A stretch of DNA of 43,869 nucleotides from an uncultured Methylophilaceae bacterium (GTDB lineage: Bacteria; Pseudomonadota; Gammaproteobacteria; Burkholderiales; Methylophilaceae). The stretch is taken from positions 1-43,869 of the forward strand of contig CAILHX010000029.1 in the NCBI GenBank assembly GCA_903834185.1. Direction: 5' to 3'. The position numbers and the translations under genes are program-made. Every line of letters starts with the position of its first letter. Positions within the stretch are counted from its first letter, which is position 1. The notes beneath the pieces are model-generated. The model did not search any database. It saw nothing but the letters and a program-made list of their open reading frames with translations, and had not been told where the DNA came from. Positions 9,675 to 18,970 of the stretch are shown one piece after another.

Positions 9675-10149
9675 AGCGTTTGGCCCAGTATTCATCCTGC
9701 ATATTCACGATATGTACGCCTCCTCCTGCGCTGGGGGCATGAATGAAACGATTATCGCCAATATAGATGCCTACATGAGAGAACGAGGATTTCAGGGTGT
9801 TATAAAACACCAGATCCCCAGGCTGTAACTGATCCATGGGAATCACTTTGCCAATCTGGCTGATGGCGCGTGCGCCGTGAGGCAGGGTGAGGTTTGCTGC
9901 TTGCTGGAACACATAGCGTACGAAACCGCTACAATCGAATCCTGTGTCGGGCGATGTTCCGCCGAATCTATACGGGGTGCCGGTGAGTGCCAATGCGCTC
10001 ATCATCACCTCCTGTACACTCTCACTTGCCTGGTCCAGCAGGCTAGGTTGCATGCTCGTTTGCTTAGTGTCTTCGGCTAGGCAAGGCCCGCATGAAAATA
10101 CCAAAAATACAGCAAGAATCAATACATTAACATGTGTATTTAAACGCAT
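9586..10149 (-). CDS. Secreted NlpC/P60-family cell-wall peptidase
   Basis: Members of this family are periplasmic or outer-membrane cysteine peptidases that cut peptide crosslinks in peptidoglycan. I take the ATG at 10149, which gives a clean signal peptide (basic MRLNTH, then a hydrophobic stretch, cleavage near CLAEDT); the frame extends further upstream, but that part is Cys/His/Arg-rich and unlikely to be coding. The 187-residue protein has Cys73 in the DCSGF motif, His125 in SHVGIYIG and His137 in RFIHAP, the expected triad. The mature domain is about 48-165, followed by a short polar tail. The tail-encoding bases overlap the patatin gene on the opposite strand. It diverges from ubiB across 103 bases. 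Confidence 0.92.
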   Translation of the reverse strand: MRLNTHVNVLILAVFLVFSCGPCLAEDTKQTSMQPSLLDQASESVQEVMMSALALTGTPYRFGGTSPDTGFDCSGFVRYVFQQAANLTLPHGARAISQIGKVIPMDQLQPGDLVFYNTLKSSFSHVGIYIGDNRFIHAPSAGGGVHIVNMQDEYWAKRFNGARRIDKSSVTVTAQPDAQSPPVVSAE

Positions 10150-10252
10150 GGCGTGGATTCTAATGCAAAAACTACATTCATAGCAACAGTGCGTCATTAT
10201 TGAATTGGGCTTGGTGTAGAATTCCAGACATCCCCCAACGACTGGTCTTATC

Positions 10253-11935
10253 ATGATTCGCCAAACCATTTCTGTCATGCGTGATTTTGGACGGCTGCGC
10301 GAAATTGCTCGCATCTTGTTCCGTTACGGCTGGGGCGATGCCATCAACCGTATGGGATTGTCCGGCATGATGGGACGGGCCGGTACCTGGCTACAGCCTA
10401 AAAGTTCGCTGGAAGTGATGCATCTTGAACCTGCAGTGCGCATCAGGCTGGCGATTGAAGAGCTAGGCCCCACCTTTGTCAAACTTGGGCAGGTACTGGC
10501 AACGCGTACCGATCTTTTCCCTCCCAAATGGGTGAATGAGTTCTCCAAACTGCAGGATAAGGTACCACCTGTCCCTTTTGACGAATTGCTGCCAGGTTTG
10601 GAGCAAGCGCTGGGTCGCTCGCCGTTTGAGGTGTTCAATCATCTGCAAACCGAGCCCGTCGCGGCTGCATCCATTGCCCAGGTGCACCTTGCCGAATTGC
10701 AGGATGGTACACCGGTGGTACTCAAGATACGCCGTCCCAACATCCGCCCGCGCATTGAGGCGGATTTACGCCTGCTTTCGCATTTAGGGCGGTTGGTCGA
10801 AGCGGAAATGCCGGAGACACGACGCTTCCAGATAGGAAAGATTATCGGTCAGTTCGCCAAATCATTGAGAAAAGAACTGGATCTGAGTGCGGAAGGTAAA
10901 AATACCGAACGTTTTCGCGATAACTTCGCCGCCGATTCTGATATAACGTTTGCCAGAATTTACTGGGAGCACACATCAGAACAGTTATTGGTGATGGAAC
11001 GCATTATCGGCATACCCGGTAACGAGATGGCGCGTGCGGCTTCATCCGGTCTTGATCGCAGTGCTTTGGCCAGGCTGGGGGCGAATGCGATCCTGAAAAT
11101 GGTGTTGATAGACGGCTTTTTTCATGCCGACCCGCATCCCGGTAATGTGTTCTACCTGCCCGGGAATCGTCTGGCGATTATCGATTGCGGCATGGTGGGG
11201 CGTATCACTGTGCAACGTCGAAACGAAATCGCAGACATACTGGCGGCTCTGGTTTCCAGGGATTACGAGACGCTACTGGGCATACTCATCTCCTGGTCCG
11301 GCGATGTGCAAGTCAATGAAGCCAAGCTGGAGGCAGATATAGACGAGTTCCTGTTTAATTACGAGCATGCTGCTTTAGGTCAGATCCGTTTCGGCGATAT
11401 GTTGAATGACCTCAGCAGCGTCATGCGTGAGAACAATCTGTCAGTTCCGCCGGACCTTGCCATGCTGTTCAAGGCGTTGGTCACGCTTGAGGGGTTGGGG
11501 CGTGAACTGGACCCGGACTTTCACATCGTCGAGCACCTCACGCCATTCGTGAAACAAGTGATCTTCGGACGTTATAAACCCGGAGCCATGTTCAAGCGCG
11601 GACAGCGTAATGTGTTGAAAGTGCTCGATCTGCTGGTGAGCGTGCCGCGCGATGTAGGCAATCTATTGAAAGATCTGCGGCGAGGAAGAGTAAAAATAGA
11701 ACTTGATTTGAAGAGGTTGGATCATTTTGGTCATCAACTGGATCATAGTACTAATCGACTGACGTTGGCGCTGGTGACGTCTGCGCTTATCATAGGTTCG
11801 TCCATCGTGATGACAGTCAAAGGCGGGCCCACCATATTCGGGCTTCCCGCCTTTGGTTTTGTCGGTTTTTTTCTGGCTTCCTTATTCGGCGTATGGCTGA
11901 TGCTCTCGATTTGGGACTCTAACCGCGAAGATTGA
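10253..11935 (+). CDS. ubiB: Ubiquinone biosynthesis protein UbiB (ABC1/ADCK kinase-like ATPase)
   Basis: UbiB is a membrane-bound atypical kinase-like ATPase that supports ubiquinone synthesis. The family KxGQ motif is at residues 77-80, the Ala-rich nucleotide loop (AAASIAQVH) at 138-146, the catalytic-loop HADPHPGN near 291-298, and the metal-binding IDCG near 310-313. Two hydrophobic segments at the C-terminus (about 500-550) match the membrane anchor. The 560 residues are the usual size. It stands alone here, not with ubiE/ubiJ, and is transcribed away from the NlpC/P60 gene. coq7, another ubiquinone gene, lies about 18 kb downstream. Confidence 0.96.
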   Translation: MIRQTISVMRDFGRLREIARILFRYGWGDAINRMGLSGMMGRAGTWLQPKSSLEVMHLEPAVRIRLAIEELGPTFVKLGQVLATRTDLFPPKWVNEFSKLQDKVPPVPFDELLPGLEQALGRSPFEVFNHLQTEPVAAASIAQVHLAELQDGTPVVLKIRRPNIRPRIEADLRLLSHLGRLVEAEMPETRRFQIGKIIGQFAKSLRKELDLSAEGKNTERFRDNFAADSDITFARIYWEHTSEQLLVMERIIGIPGNEMARAASSGLDRSALARLGANAILKMVLIDGFFHADPHPGNVFYLPGNRLAIIDCGMVGRITVQRRNEIADILAALVSRDYETLLGILISWSGDVQVNEAKLEADIDEFLFNYEHAALGQIRFGDMLNDLSSVMRENNLSVPPDLAMLFKALVTLEGLGRELDPDFHIVEHLTPFVKQVIFGRYKPGAMFKRGQRNVLKVLDLLVSVPRDVGNLLKDLRRGRVKIELDLKRLDHFGHQLDHSTNRLTLALVTSALIIGSSIVMTVKGGPTIFGLPAFGFVGFFLASLFGVWLMLSIWDSNRED

Positions 11936-11960
11936 TCATAGCTGATATGGGGATGTTCGC

Positions 11961-12698
11961 CTAAACCAGCTTGCGTCCGAATAACTGTAAAGCCAGCTGG
12001 TAACCCGTCAGTGCTATCTGCGCATCATAACGCTCACCTTCGTCCCGCATGAAAGCATGCTGACCGTTGAATTCATGCCAGGTCATGGTCAAGCCAGCGT
12101 CACTTAGTTTTTTATATACCTCGGCACGACCGGCAGCAGGGATATGCGGGTCCTGTTTGCCCCAGATCATGAGCAGTTCGCCTTTGATCTCATCCAATCT
12201 ATCCATGCTGTGTTGTCCCGGCTTGTTGGGAATGATATTGGTATGCAGGTCAGTCGCATAAAAGCACGCGGTGGCTTTTACTTCGGGCTGTAGCGCGACA
12301 CGGAAAGCCAGATGTCCGCCTATGCAAAACCCCATCGCACCTACCGCACCCGTGCACCATGGTTGCTTCTGCACGTACTCTATCATCGCCGCGTTATCGG
12401 TATCGTAGGCTTGCACATCTTTAGCAGCCTTGTCGGCATTACCTTTATCACGCCCGGCATCGTCATAGCCAAGCACCGTGCCGATAGGGTTTAGTTCGTG
12501 AAAAACCTCAGGTACCAACACGGCATAGCCGTGTCCGGCCATCAGTCGCGCAGCACGCTCTATCGGTCCGGTCTGCTGAAAGATCTCCGAATAGAACAGG
12601 ATGGCAGGATAACGCCCATCATCTGCCGGACGGTGCACGTAAGTGCGCATAACGCCGGTGGGGGTTGGTAAATCAACAACATGGCTTTTAATAATCAT
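11961..12698 (-). CDS. Dienelactone hydrolase family protein
   Basis: This is an alpha/beta hydrolase of the dienelactone hydrolase family. The nucleophile Cys125 lies in GFCIGGH, with Asp183 in KQDPH and His214 in GQHAF completing the Cys-Asp-His triad; Glu38 in YSEIF is also conserved. Its 245 residues are the normal length. No other aromatic-degradation gene is near, so a role in chlorocatechol breakdown is unlikely and the substrate is unknown. The ATG follows AGGAG at 12706-12710. It lies 64 bases after zwf on the same strand and may be the last gene of that transcript. Confidence 0.92.
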   Translation of the reverse strand: MIIKSHVVDLPTPTGVMRTYVHRPADDGRYPAILFYSEIFQQTGPIERAARLMAGHGYAVLVPEVFHELNPIGTVLGYDDAGRDKGNADKAAKDVQAYDTDNAAMIEYVQKQPWCTGAVGAMGFCIGGHLAFRVALQPEVKATACFYATDLHTNIIPNKPGQHSMDRLDEIKGELLMIWGKQDPHIPAAGRAEVYKKLSDAGLTMTWHEFNGQHAFMRDEGERYDAQIALTGYQLALQLFGRKLV

Positions 12699-12762
12699 TA
12701 CTTAACTCCTGAAAATAAATAGTTGTAGCCGCTTGGCTGACCGATTTTCCTGACTGAGTCCG

Positions 12763-14730
12763 TTAGCTGATGAGTTGATCGATCAGCAATGTCACGTCGT
12801 ATCTTTCCTTGGCGATCTTCAGCATGCTTTCTGCAAAGCGAGGAGATTCGCGCAGGATGCGGTGAAAATCCGCTTTATCCAATACGAACATATCGGTGAG
12901 CATTTTAGCGCGTATGGTGGCGGTACGCGGACTGGAAATAAGCAGACCGATCTCGCCAAAGAAGTCGCCGTCTTTCAGGGATTTTATCTCTTCTCCGGCG
13001 CTATCCAGCACTTCTACCTCGCCTGAACAGATGAGATACATTTCATTGGCAATATCGCCTTTCTGGATGATGATTTCACCAATCTCTGCGGCTTCAGAAC
13101 GCAGTGCCATGATGATGGACTTGAGTAATGCCGGATCGCTTCCCTTGAATAATGGAGTGCGTTGCAGTACATCCGGTGTTACCACTTCGAACCAGCGTCG
13201 GCCATCTTTGGCGATGAGTTCGTTAGCCGATTTAGGCCCCCAGGTGCCACGGGCATAATTGGGAAAGTCATCAGCGGGCGTGGCCTTCCAGTAGTCCAGT
13301 ATGGGCTGGGCGATCTTCCATGCCTCTTCCACCAGGTCGCCACGTGAAAACAGGGTGCTATCCCCGCGGGTGCATGAATAGATCATGACCTCGTAGCCGG
13401 TATAACGTGATGCTTTGAATGCGTCGCTATAACTGAAATGCATGTCCACCTTCTGCAGTGTGAGGGCAGGCCCCGGCACTTTGGCCTGGAATAACAGTTC
13501 TATGCCCTGATAAGGCTGGATATGAAATACCAGACGATTAGGGGCGAGACTTTTGACTGAAGTACCGCGGAATATGGCTTCCGGCGCTTTTTTGAATTCC
13601 ACCACGATTTCCGTGCCACGTTTCCATAATGCTTTACCGGAACGAAGATAGATCGGCACACCTTCCCAGCGCCAGTTATCAATGTGTAGTTTTCCTGCGG
13701 CAAATGTCTCGGTATTGGAAAGCGGATTCACATCCTGTGCGTAGCGGTAACCTGGTTGCAACATTTCACCCTCGTCATCGAACGAGGCGCCGTATTGGCC
13801 GCGTACAAAATAATTAGGTACTTCTTCAGGCTTATAGATTCGTACCGAGCTCAGCAGTTTAGATTTCTCATTGCGAATCGCATCCGGTTCAAATGAGGAT
13901 GGAGGCTCCATGCACAGGTAAGCCAGCATCTGGAACATGTGGTTCTGCATCATGTCGCGCAATACACCGGACTTGTCGTAATAGCCACCGCGTGCGCCTA
14001 CATCAACCTCTTCGCATACATTGAACTGGATGTTATCAATATTGTTCTTGTTCCATAGTGGTTCAAACATGCCATTGGCAAAGCGGAATGCCAGCAGGTT
14101 CTGTACAGTTTCCTTGCCCAGATAATGGTCTACACGGTAGATTTGGTTTTCATCCCAGCGTTTGAGTACTGCAGCATTGAGGTCTCTTGCCGACTGTGTG
14201 TCGTGGCCGAAAGGCTTTTCCGCGATGATGCGTCGCCAGCCTTGGCCTTCTTTGAATCCAGCCTGAAACAGGTTTTCGCAGATCATCCCGAAAAAACTTG
14301 GCGCAGTAGCAAAATAAATCAGAATGTTATGGGTCTGGTAATCCACTTCCAGCTCAGCGACTTTGCGCCGTAACGCCTTGAAATCATCCACTGAATCGAA
14401 GCTGCATTTTTGATAGTGGAAGCGACTCACCAGCTTTTCCCATACTTCTTCATCGAATTTACTGCGTGTATGGAATTTACGTATACCGTCTTCTCCACTA
14501 CTCATAGTGGCTCGAAACTGTTCAGTATTCAGTTCGCTTATGGCGCTACCCAGAATTGCAAAATTGTCCGATAGCAGGTTATCGCAAGCCAGATTGTATA
14601 TTGCCGGGATCAATAAACGTTTGGTCAGGTCTCCGGATGCCCCGAAGATCAGCATCACACATGGTTCGCTGGGTAGTGCGCTAGCCTGATTGATTGCCGC
14701 GTCACCAAATATCTGGGAAGAATCGGTCAT
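12763..14730 (-). CDS. zwf: Glucose-6-phosphate dehydrogenase fused to a C-terminal cyclic-nucleotide-binding domain
   Basis: The first about 490 residues are a complete G6PDH, which oxidises glucose 6-phosphate to 6-phosphogluconolactone with NAD(P)+. GASGDLTKR (30-38) is the coenzyme-binding loop and RVDHYLGKE (199-207) the active site, with catalytic His202 and Lys206. Normal Zwf ends near 490-500; this one has 655 residues. Residues about 525-645 form a cNMP-binding (CAP_ED) domain: IIQKGD, YLICSGEVEV, then the phosphate-binding cassette with FGE at 591-593 (Glu593) and SPRTAT with Arg602. These are the two residues that hold the ribose phosphate in cAMP receptors, so ligand binding looks possible. 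The frame is continuous with no sign of error. GGAG precedes the ATG. It follows kdsB by 46 bases; no pgl or edd is adjacent. Confidence 0.95.
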   Translation of the reverse strand: MTDSSQIFGDAAINQASALPSEPCVMLIFGASGDLTKRLLIPAIYNLACDNLLSDNFAILGSAISELNTEQFRATMSSGEDGIRKFHTRSKFDEEVWEKLVSRFHYQKCSFDSVDDFKALRRKVAELEVDYQTHNILIYFATAPSFFGMICENLFQAGFKEGQGWRRIIAEKPFGHDTQSARDLNAAVLKRWDENQIYRVDHYLGKETVQNLLAFRFANGMFEPLWNKNNIDNIQFNVCEEVDVGARGGYYDKSGVLRDMMQNHMFQMLAYLCMEPPSSFEPDAIRNEKSKLLSSVRIYKPEEVPNYFVRGQYGASFDDEGEMLQPGYRYAQDVNPLSNTETFAAGKLHIDNWRWEGVPIYLRSGKALWKRGTEIVVEFKKAPEAIFRGTSVKSLAPNRLVFHIQPYQGIELLFQAKVPGPALTLQKVDMHFSYSDAFKASRYTGYEVMIYSCTRGDSTLFSRGDLVEEAWKIAQPILDYWKATPADDFPNYARGTWGPKSANELIAKDGRRWFEVVTPDVLQRTPLFKGSDPALLKSIIMALRSEAAEIGEIIIQKGDIANEMYLICSGEVEVLDSAGEEIKSLKDGDFFGEIGLLISSPRTATIRAKMLTDMFVLDKADFHRILRESPRFAESMLKIAKERYDVTLLIDQLIS

Positions 14731-14775
14731 TTTGCGTGTCTCCTCAAGGTTTATTCATTATGGTTTTCTTGAAAA

Positions 14776-15549
14776 TCAAGGATTTCGTAAAAACAAGGCT
14801 CTTACCAGTTCCAGATCATGCTCTGTGTCCACTCCCGGAGCAGAGGCAGAATCTGTGATCGCTACGCTTATTTTGTACCCATGCCATAAAGTACGCAATT
14901 GTTCCAGTGCTTCGAAGTTTTCCACCATCGCAGGCTGCAGATGCGCATAGTTTTTTAAAAATGCGGTGCGATACGCGTAAATTCCAATATGCCTATAAAC
15001 AGTCAAGCCATCGGGGATCCGATTTGCGCCTGCGGCAAAAGCGTCACGCGGATAAGGGATGGGGGCACGGCTGAAATATAACGCAGAGCCCGCATGGTCG
15101 CATACCACTTTGACCACATTGGGATTGGTCATCTCGTTGAGGTCGGTGATAGGGTGGCAGGCAGTCGCCATGGCTGCTTCAGGATGCTCTGCCAGTTGTT
15201 CGGCAACCCTGATAATCAGTTCAGGCGCAATCAAAGGCTCATCTCCCTGCACATTGACCACGATCACATCGTCAGTCCATTCCAGCTTGGTAGCGACTTC
15301 TGCAATGCGGTCGGTGCCGGAGACGTGATGTTCGCCGGTCATGATGGCATCCAGCCCATGTGCCAGCACTACGTCGTATATCTCTCTATGGTCGGTTGCT
15401 ACATATATCTGCGTGGCACCGCTTTTCATAGCCTGCTCGGCTACCCGAATCACCATGGGCTTGCCTGCAATATCTAGCAACGGTTTGCCCGGTAGGCGGC
15501 TGGATGCATGCCGCGCGGGAATGACGACATTGAAAGCAGGTGAGCTCAA
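14776..15549 (-). CDS. kdsB: CMP-KDO synthetase (3-deoxy-manno-octulosonate cytidylyltransferase)
   Basis: KdsB activates KDO with CTP for addition to lipid A, in the cytoplasm. The nucleotide-binding start [16 protein letters not shown] (residues 9-24) is diagnostic, followed by the [10 protein letters not shown] metal/nucleotide motif and the RAPIPYPRD stretch. The length of 257 residues is normal. The start is TTG at 15549, which gives the usual distance to the VIPAR motif; no ATG lies between. It is nine bases downstream of ycaR in the exbB-exbD-msbA-lpxK-ycaR-kdsB envelope operon and is followed by zwf. Confidence 0.96.
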   Translation of the reverse strand: MSSPAFNVVIPARHASSRLPGKPLLDIAGKPMVIRVAEQAMKSGATQIYVATDHREIYDVVLAHGLDAIMTGEHHVSGTDRIAEVATKLEWTDDVIVVNVQGDEPLIAPELIIRVAEQLAEHPEAAMATACHPITDLNEMTNPNVVKVVCDHAGSALYFSRAPIPYPRDAFAAGANRIPDGLTVYRHIGIYAYRTAFLKNYAHLQPAMVENFEALEQLRTLWHGYKISVAITDSASAPGVDTEHDLELVRALFLRNP

Positions 15550-15558
15550 GTTACAGCC

Positions 15559-15738
15559 CTAGATCTCTTCTAATGCCTTGATCTTGCGTGCTTCATCTTC
15601 CAGCATCACCGGAATATCATCCTTGATCGCATATGCCAGACGACATGGTTTGCAAACCAGTTCCTGCTCCGGCTTTTTGTATACCAAAGGGCTTTTGCAT
15701 ACCGGACAAACAAGGATTTCAAGCAGTTTTGCGTCCAT
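15559..15738 (-). CDS. ycaR: Trm112/YcaR family small zinc-ribbon-like protein (UPF0434)
   Basis: This 59-residue protein has CPVC near the N-terminus and CKPC about 18 residues later, a likely zinc site, and the family start [14 protein letters not shown]. Proteins of this family are related to the Trm112 methyltransferase partner, but the bacterial role is not established. I chose the ATG at 15738; a TTG two codons upstream is an alternative. The start lies inside the last 20 bases of lpxK, and kdsB follows closely, the conserved lpxK-ycaR-kdsB order. Confidence 0.93.
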   Translation of the reverse strand: MDAKLLEILVCPVCKSPLVYKKPEQELVCKPCRLAYAIKDDIPVMLEDEARKIKALEEI

Positions 15739-16738
15739 TTTCAATTGCTTTCAATAGTTGCAGAATTTTGTCGCCGAACGCCACCGCCAGTTGACCAGTA
15801 ACGGGCAGGAACCAAGCACTTCGGATATTAAAGCCAGTGCATTTTACCGCATCTTTTTCGGACATCAGTATCGCCTCTGCATCTTCGAAATGCAAATCTT
15901 GGGGCTGATAAGGATGGTGGTCAGGAAATGCATGTTCCACAACCTCCAAACCCAGGCTGCGTAAATGATTAAAGAAGCGGGCAGGGTGGCCGATCGCTGC
16001 AACTGCATGAATCTTTTTGCCAAAGAAATGACTGGCCTGTGCACTTGTATCGGGGTCTTGCAGGCTATGAAATTCGCTGCCGGCCAACTGCATTGCGTAT
16101 TCATCTGCTTGTAACTGTTGCGTCGAATATTCTTGGCCGACATTGACTACTACTGCATCCACGCAACGCAGACGGGCTCGCGGTTCCCGCATCGGCCCTG
16201 CCGGCAGCAGCAGCCCATTACCGAAGCGTCTTTGTCCGTCCACTACAGCGATCTCTATATCGCGCTGCAAACGGTAATGCTGCATGCCATCATCACTTAG
16301 TATGATATTGCAGTCCGGACGCACTGAAAGCAGCGCACGGGCTACAGCGACGCGGTCTGCACCCACCCATACAGGGCAGCGCAAACGGCGGGCCAGCAAT
16401 ACGGCTTCATCCCCCACCAGAGAGGAGTCTGTTGCGCTGGTCACTGATTGCGGTTGTGTGGCTGTGCCACCGTATCCTCGGCTGATCACGCAGGGGGTGT
16501 AGCCTTGTTCGCGCAGGAATTGCGCCAGCCAGATCACTAATGGTGTTTTTCCGTTACCGCCGACAGTGAGATTGCCAACTACGATGACAGGAACAGGTAA
16601 GCGTGTGGCTTTGAATAACCTCAGGCGATAACACCAGCGCCTGATAACAACAAGCAAGCCGAATAACAGGCTTATAGGCCAAAGAAAAATGTGCCAGATC
16701 GAGATGCGAAACCACTGATGTTGCAGCCATTTATCCAT
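15719..16738 (-). CDS. lpxK: Tetraacyldisaccharide 4'-kinase LpxK
   Basis: LpxK phosphorylates the 4' position of the lipid A disaccharide precursor with ATP at the inner membrane. The N-terminal hydrophobic segment (about residues 15-35) is followed by the P-loop [12 protein letters not shown], and [10 protein letters not shown] and [10 protein letters not shown] match the family. It has 339 residues, the normal length. The gene lies 29 bases after msbA and overlaps ycaR. With msbA and kdsB it forms a lipid A/KDO supply and export set. Confidence 0.96.
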   Translation of the reverse strand: MDKWLQHQWFRISIWHIFLWPISLLFGLLVVIRRWCYRLRLFKATRLPVPVIVVGNLTVGGNGKTPLVIWLAQFLREQGYTPCVISRGYGGTATQPQSVTSATDSSLVGDEAVLLARRLRCPVWVGADRVAVARALLSVRPDCNIILSDDGMQHYRLQRDIEIAVVDGQRRFGNGLLLPAGPMREPRARLRCVDAVVVNVGQEYSTQQLQADEYAMQLAGSEFHSLQDPDTSAQASHFFGKKIHAVAAIGHPARFFNHLRSLGLEVVEHAFPDHHPYQPQDLHFEDAEAILMSEKDAVKCTGFNIRSAWFLPVTGQLAVAFGDKILQLLKAIENGRKTA

Positions 16739-16767
16739 AGTTTCCCAGACTTACCGGAATCAGCAGT

Positions 16768-18489
16768 TCATGAAGACTGAAATTGTTTTTGATAGAGTTT
16801 TGCGTAATGGCCATTGAGCGCAAGCAACTCGCTGTGGCTGCCGCTTTCCACGATTTCGCCTTGTTCCATGACCAGAATGCGATCCGCATTCTCGATAGTG
16901 GAAAGACGGTGCGCAATAATGAGCGTAGTGCGGTTTTGCATCAGTCCATCCAGTGCAGCCTGTACGTGCTTTTCCGACTCCGTATCCAATGCCGAGGTGG
17001 CTTCATCCAATAGCAGGATGGGCGCATCCTTGAGGATGGCGCGGGCGATGGCGATGCGTTGACGCTGGCCGCCTGAGAGCCGGACGCCGCGATCACCGAT
17101 CTCGCTTTGCAGTCCCTGTGGTAATTGCTGAATGAATTCCCAGGCATAGGCCGCTTTTGCCGCAGCAATCACATCTTCTTCACTGACGCCTCTTAGAGCT
17201 CCATAAGCGATGTTATTGCGCACCGAATCGTTAAACAGCACCACGTCCTGACTTACCAGCGCGAATTGAGCGCGCAGGCTTGCCAGTGTGAGTTCGCGCG
17301 TGCTCTGCCCATCCAGCATGATCTCGCCATGTTGCTGCTCGTAAAAGCGCGGTAACAGGCTGACCAGAGAGCTTTTTCCGCCGCCAGACCGCCCCACAAG
17401 CGCGATCTTTTCCCCAGGCCGAACGCTGATACTCACTTCGCGAAGCGCATCGCGTTTGGCGCTTGCATAGCGCAAGGTCACCTGGCGGAATTCGATGGCA
17501 CCTCGCGCTTTGGCGAGAGCAAGTTTACCTGCATCCGGCTCCGGAGTTTCGTCCATCAGGCCGAAGATGCTTTGCGAGGCTGCAACACCCACTTGAATGT
17601 CTTCGTTCATCCGTGTCAGCGTTTTGACCGGGCTGATCAACATCATGACTGCGCCTATGAACGCGGCAAACTCGCCGGCACTGAATTTGCCGACTGCGTA
17701 ATACACCACCCAGGATAAAGCGGCAGCAGCGATCAACTCTACCACCATGCTGTTGATACCAGATATCCTGCCCAGCCGAATCTGCATCCGGCGGTTGGTT
17801 GCGACCACTTGGGAAAACCGCCTGTTCTCATAGGCTTGACCGCCAAAAATTTTCACCACGCGTTGACCACTTACTGATTCCTCCAGTATGCGCGTCATGT
17901 CACCTACCGACTCTTGCACTGCACTCCCTGCGGCACGTATGCGTGGTGTCATCTTGCGCAGATAATAGACGATGAGCGGTGCCATCACGGCAAACACCAT
18001 GGTCAAATGCCAATTGATATAAAGCATGTAGGCGATCATGCCGACTATGGTCAAGCTGTCTCGAACCGCACTGGTGATCACCTTGGTAGAGGCGACAGAC
18101 ATCTGCTCGGTGTTGTAAGTAAGTTTGGACGTGGTCACCCCTGCCGAATTGGCATCAAAATAACTGACCGGCATTGCCATCAGTCGCTGAAATGTATCCA
18201 GCCTGATATCTTCCACCACGCGACGCGACACCCAGCGCATGCAGAAATCAGACAGGAAACCGGTCAACGCCCTGATCGCCAGCAAGCCAAACAGCAATAC
18301 CGGCAGGATGTGCAACTTATGCTGGTTCTGATGCACGAATCCTTGATCGGTAATGACCTTGATCGCGGCAAGAAATCCGGTATTGGTAGTGGAGTAGATT
18401 GCCAGGGCGACCAGGCTGAGCAGAGACATTAGCCAATAGCGCCAGGCATAGCGTAATAACCGCAAGTAGCAGGTTTTCGCGTCGAGCAT
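16768..18489 (-). CDS. msbA: Lipid A export ABC transporter, fused permease/ATPase MsbA
   Basis: MsbA flips lipid A-core across the inner membrane. The first about 310 residues hold six transmembrane helices. The nucleotide-binding domain follows: Walker A GRSGGGKSS with Lys372, ABC signature LSGGQRQRIAIAR, and Walker B ILLLDEATSALD. I take the ATG at 18489 (573 residues), which gives MLDAKTCYLRLLRYAWRYW; the frame can also start at a TTG seven codons earlier. Neither has a clear ribosome binding site. It sits between exbD and lpxK, supporting MsbA rather than a generic exporter. Confidence 0.94.
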   Translation of the reverse strand: MLDAKTCYLRLLRYAWRYWLMSLLSLVALAIYSTTNTGFLAAIKVITDQGFVHQNQHKLHILPVLLFGLLAIRALTGFLSDFCMRWVSRRVVEDIRLDTFQRLMAMPVSYFDANSAGVTTSKLTYNTEQMSVASTKVITSAVRDSLTIVGMIAYMLYINWHLTMVFAVMAPLIVYYLRKMTPRIRAAGSAVQESVGDMTRILEESVSGQRVVKIFGGQAYENRRFSQVVATNRRMQIRLGRISGINSMVVELIAAAALSWVVYYAVGKFSAGEFAAFIGAVMMLISPVKTLTRMNEDIQVGVAASQSIFGLMDETPEPDAGKLALAKARGAIEFRQVTLRYASAKRDALREVSISVRPGEKIALVGRSGGGKSSLVSLLPRFYEQQHGEIMLDGQSTRELTLASLRAQFALVSQDVVLFNDSVRNNIAYGALRGVSEEDVIAAAKAAYAWEFIQQLPQGLQSEIGDRGVRLSGGQRQRIAIARAILKDAPILLLDEATSALDTESEKHVQAALDGLMQNRTTLIIAHRLSTIENADRILVMEQGEIVESGSHSELLALNGHYAKLYQKQFQSS

Positions 18490-18550
18490 GATAGGGGAGG
18501 AAGGTCTCAAATGACAGGCAAGACAGACTTCGCCTTGTTATACCCGGAAG

Positions 18551-18970
18551 TTATGTGCCTGAATGTTGCGTGGCAAAAGTGATGCGTGATAGTCCGGCTT
18601 CCCGAGCTGCTTCCATCACGTTGATCACTGATTGATGCGTGGTCTTTGCATCGGCCGCAATCACAATAGTGGGCTCTTTTCCTTCTGTGGTCGCTTTGCG
18701 CAGTGCCGTCGTCAATGAGGCGATATTGGCAACCGGAACGTCAATTTTATTGACTTGGGTATGCCCGCTGGCATCGATCGCGACATCAATCACTACTGGT
18801 TTTTCCTGCTGTGGATTTGCCACAGCAGTCGGCAGATTTATCTTGAGCTCACTGATGCGCGAGAAGGTGGCACTGACCACCAGAAAAATAATGATGACCA
18901 GTAACACGTCTATCAGCGGGACCAGATTGATCTCCAGGTCTTCGTTGAGTTGTCCGCGACGGAAATTCAT
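18551..18970 (-). CDS. exbD: ExbD/TolR family energy-transducing membrane protein
   Basis: ExbD and ExbB use the proton gradient to energise an outer-membrane process through TonB. The 139-residue protein has a short cytoplasmic start, one transmembrane helix at about 20-40 with the functionally critical Asp in LIDVLLVIIIFLV, and a periplasmic domain with IVIAADAKTTHQSVI. The ATG overlaps the exbB stop by one base. No tonB or tolA is next to it, so ExbD and TolR cannot be fully separated, but an exbBD pair before lpxK-kdsB is common in betaproteobacteria. Confidence 0.92.
   Translation of the reverse strand: MNFRRGQLNEDLEINLVPLIDVLLVIIIFLVVSATFSRISELKINLPTAVANPQQEKPVVIDVAIDASGHTQVNKIDVPVANIASLTTALRKATTEGKEPTIVIAADAKTTHQSVINVMEAAREAGLSRITFATQHSGT

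Noticed and set aside
10150-10314. Upstream extension of the NlpC/P60 frame by 55 codons
   Set aside because: The extension places many Arg/His/Cys residues before a perfect signal peptide and would run past the ubiB start, so I start at 10149.
12763-13200. The cNMP domain as a separate regulator gene next to zwf
   Set aside because: There is no stop or start between the G6PDH and cNMP parts; the reading frame is continuous, so it is a fusion.
16118-16502. Short plus-strand ORFs opposite lpxK
   Set aside because: They are shadows with no motif; the lpxK P-loop and length are intact on the minus strand.
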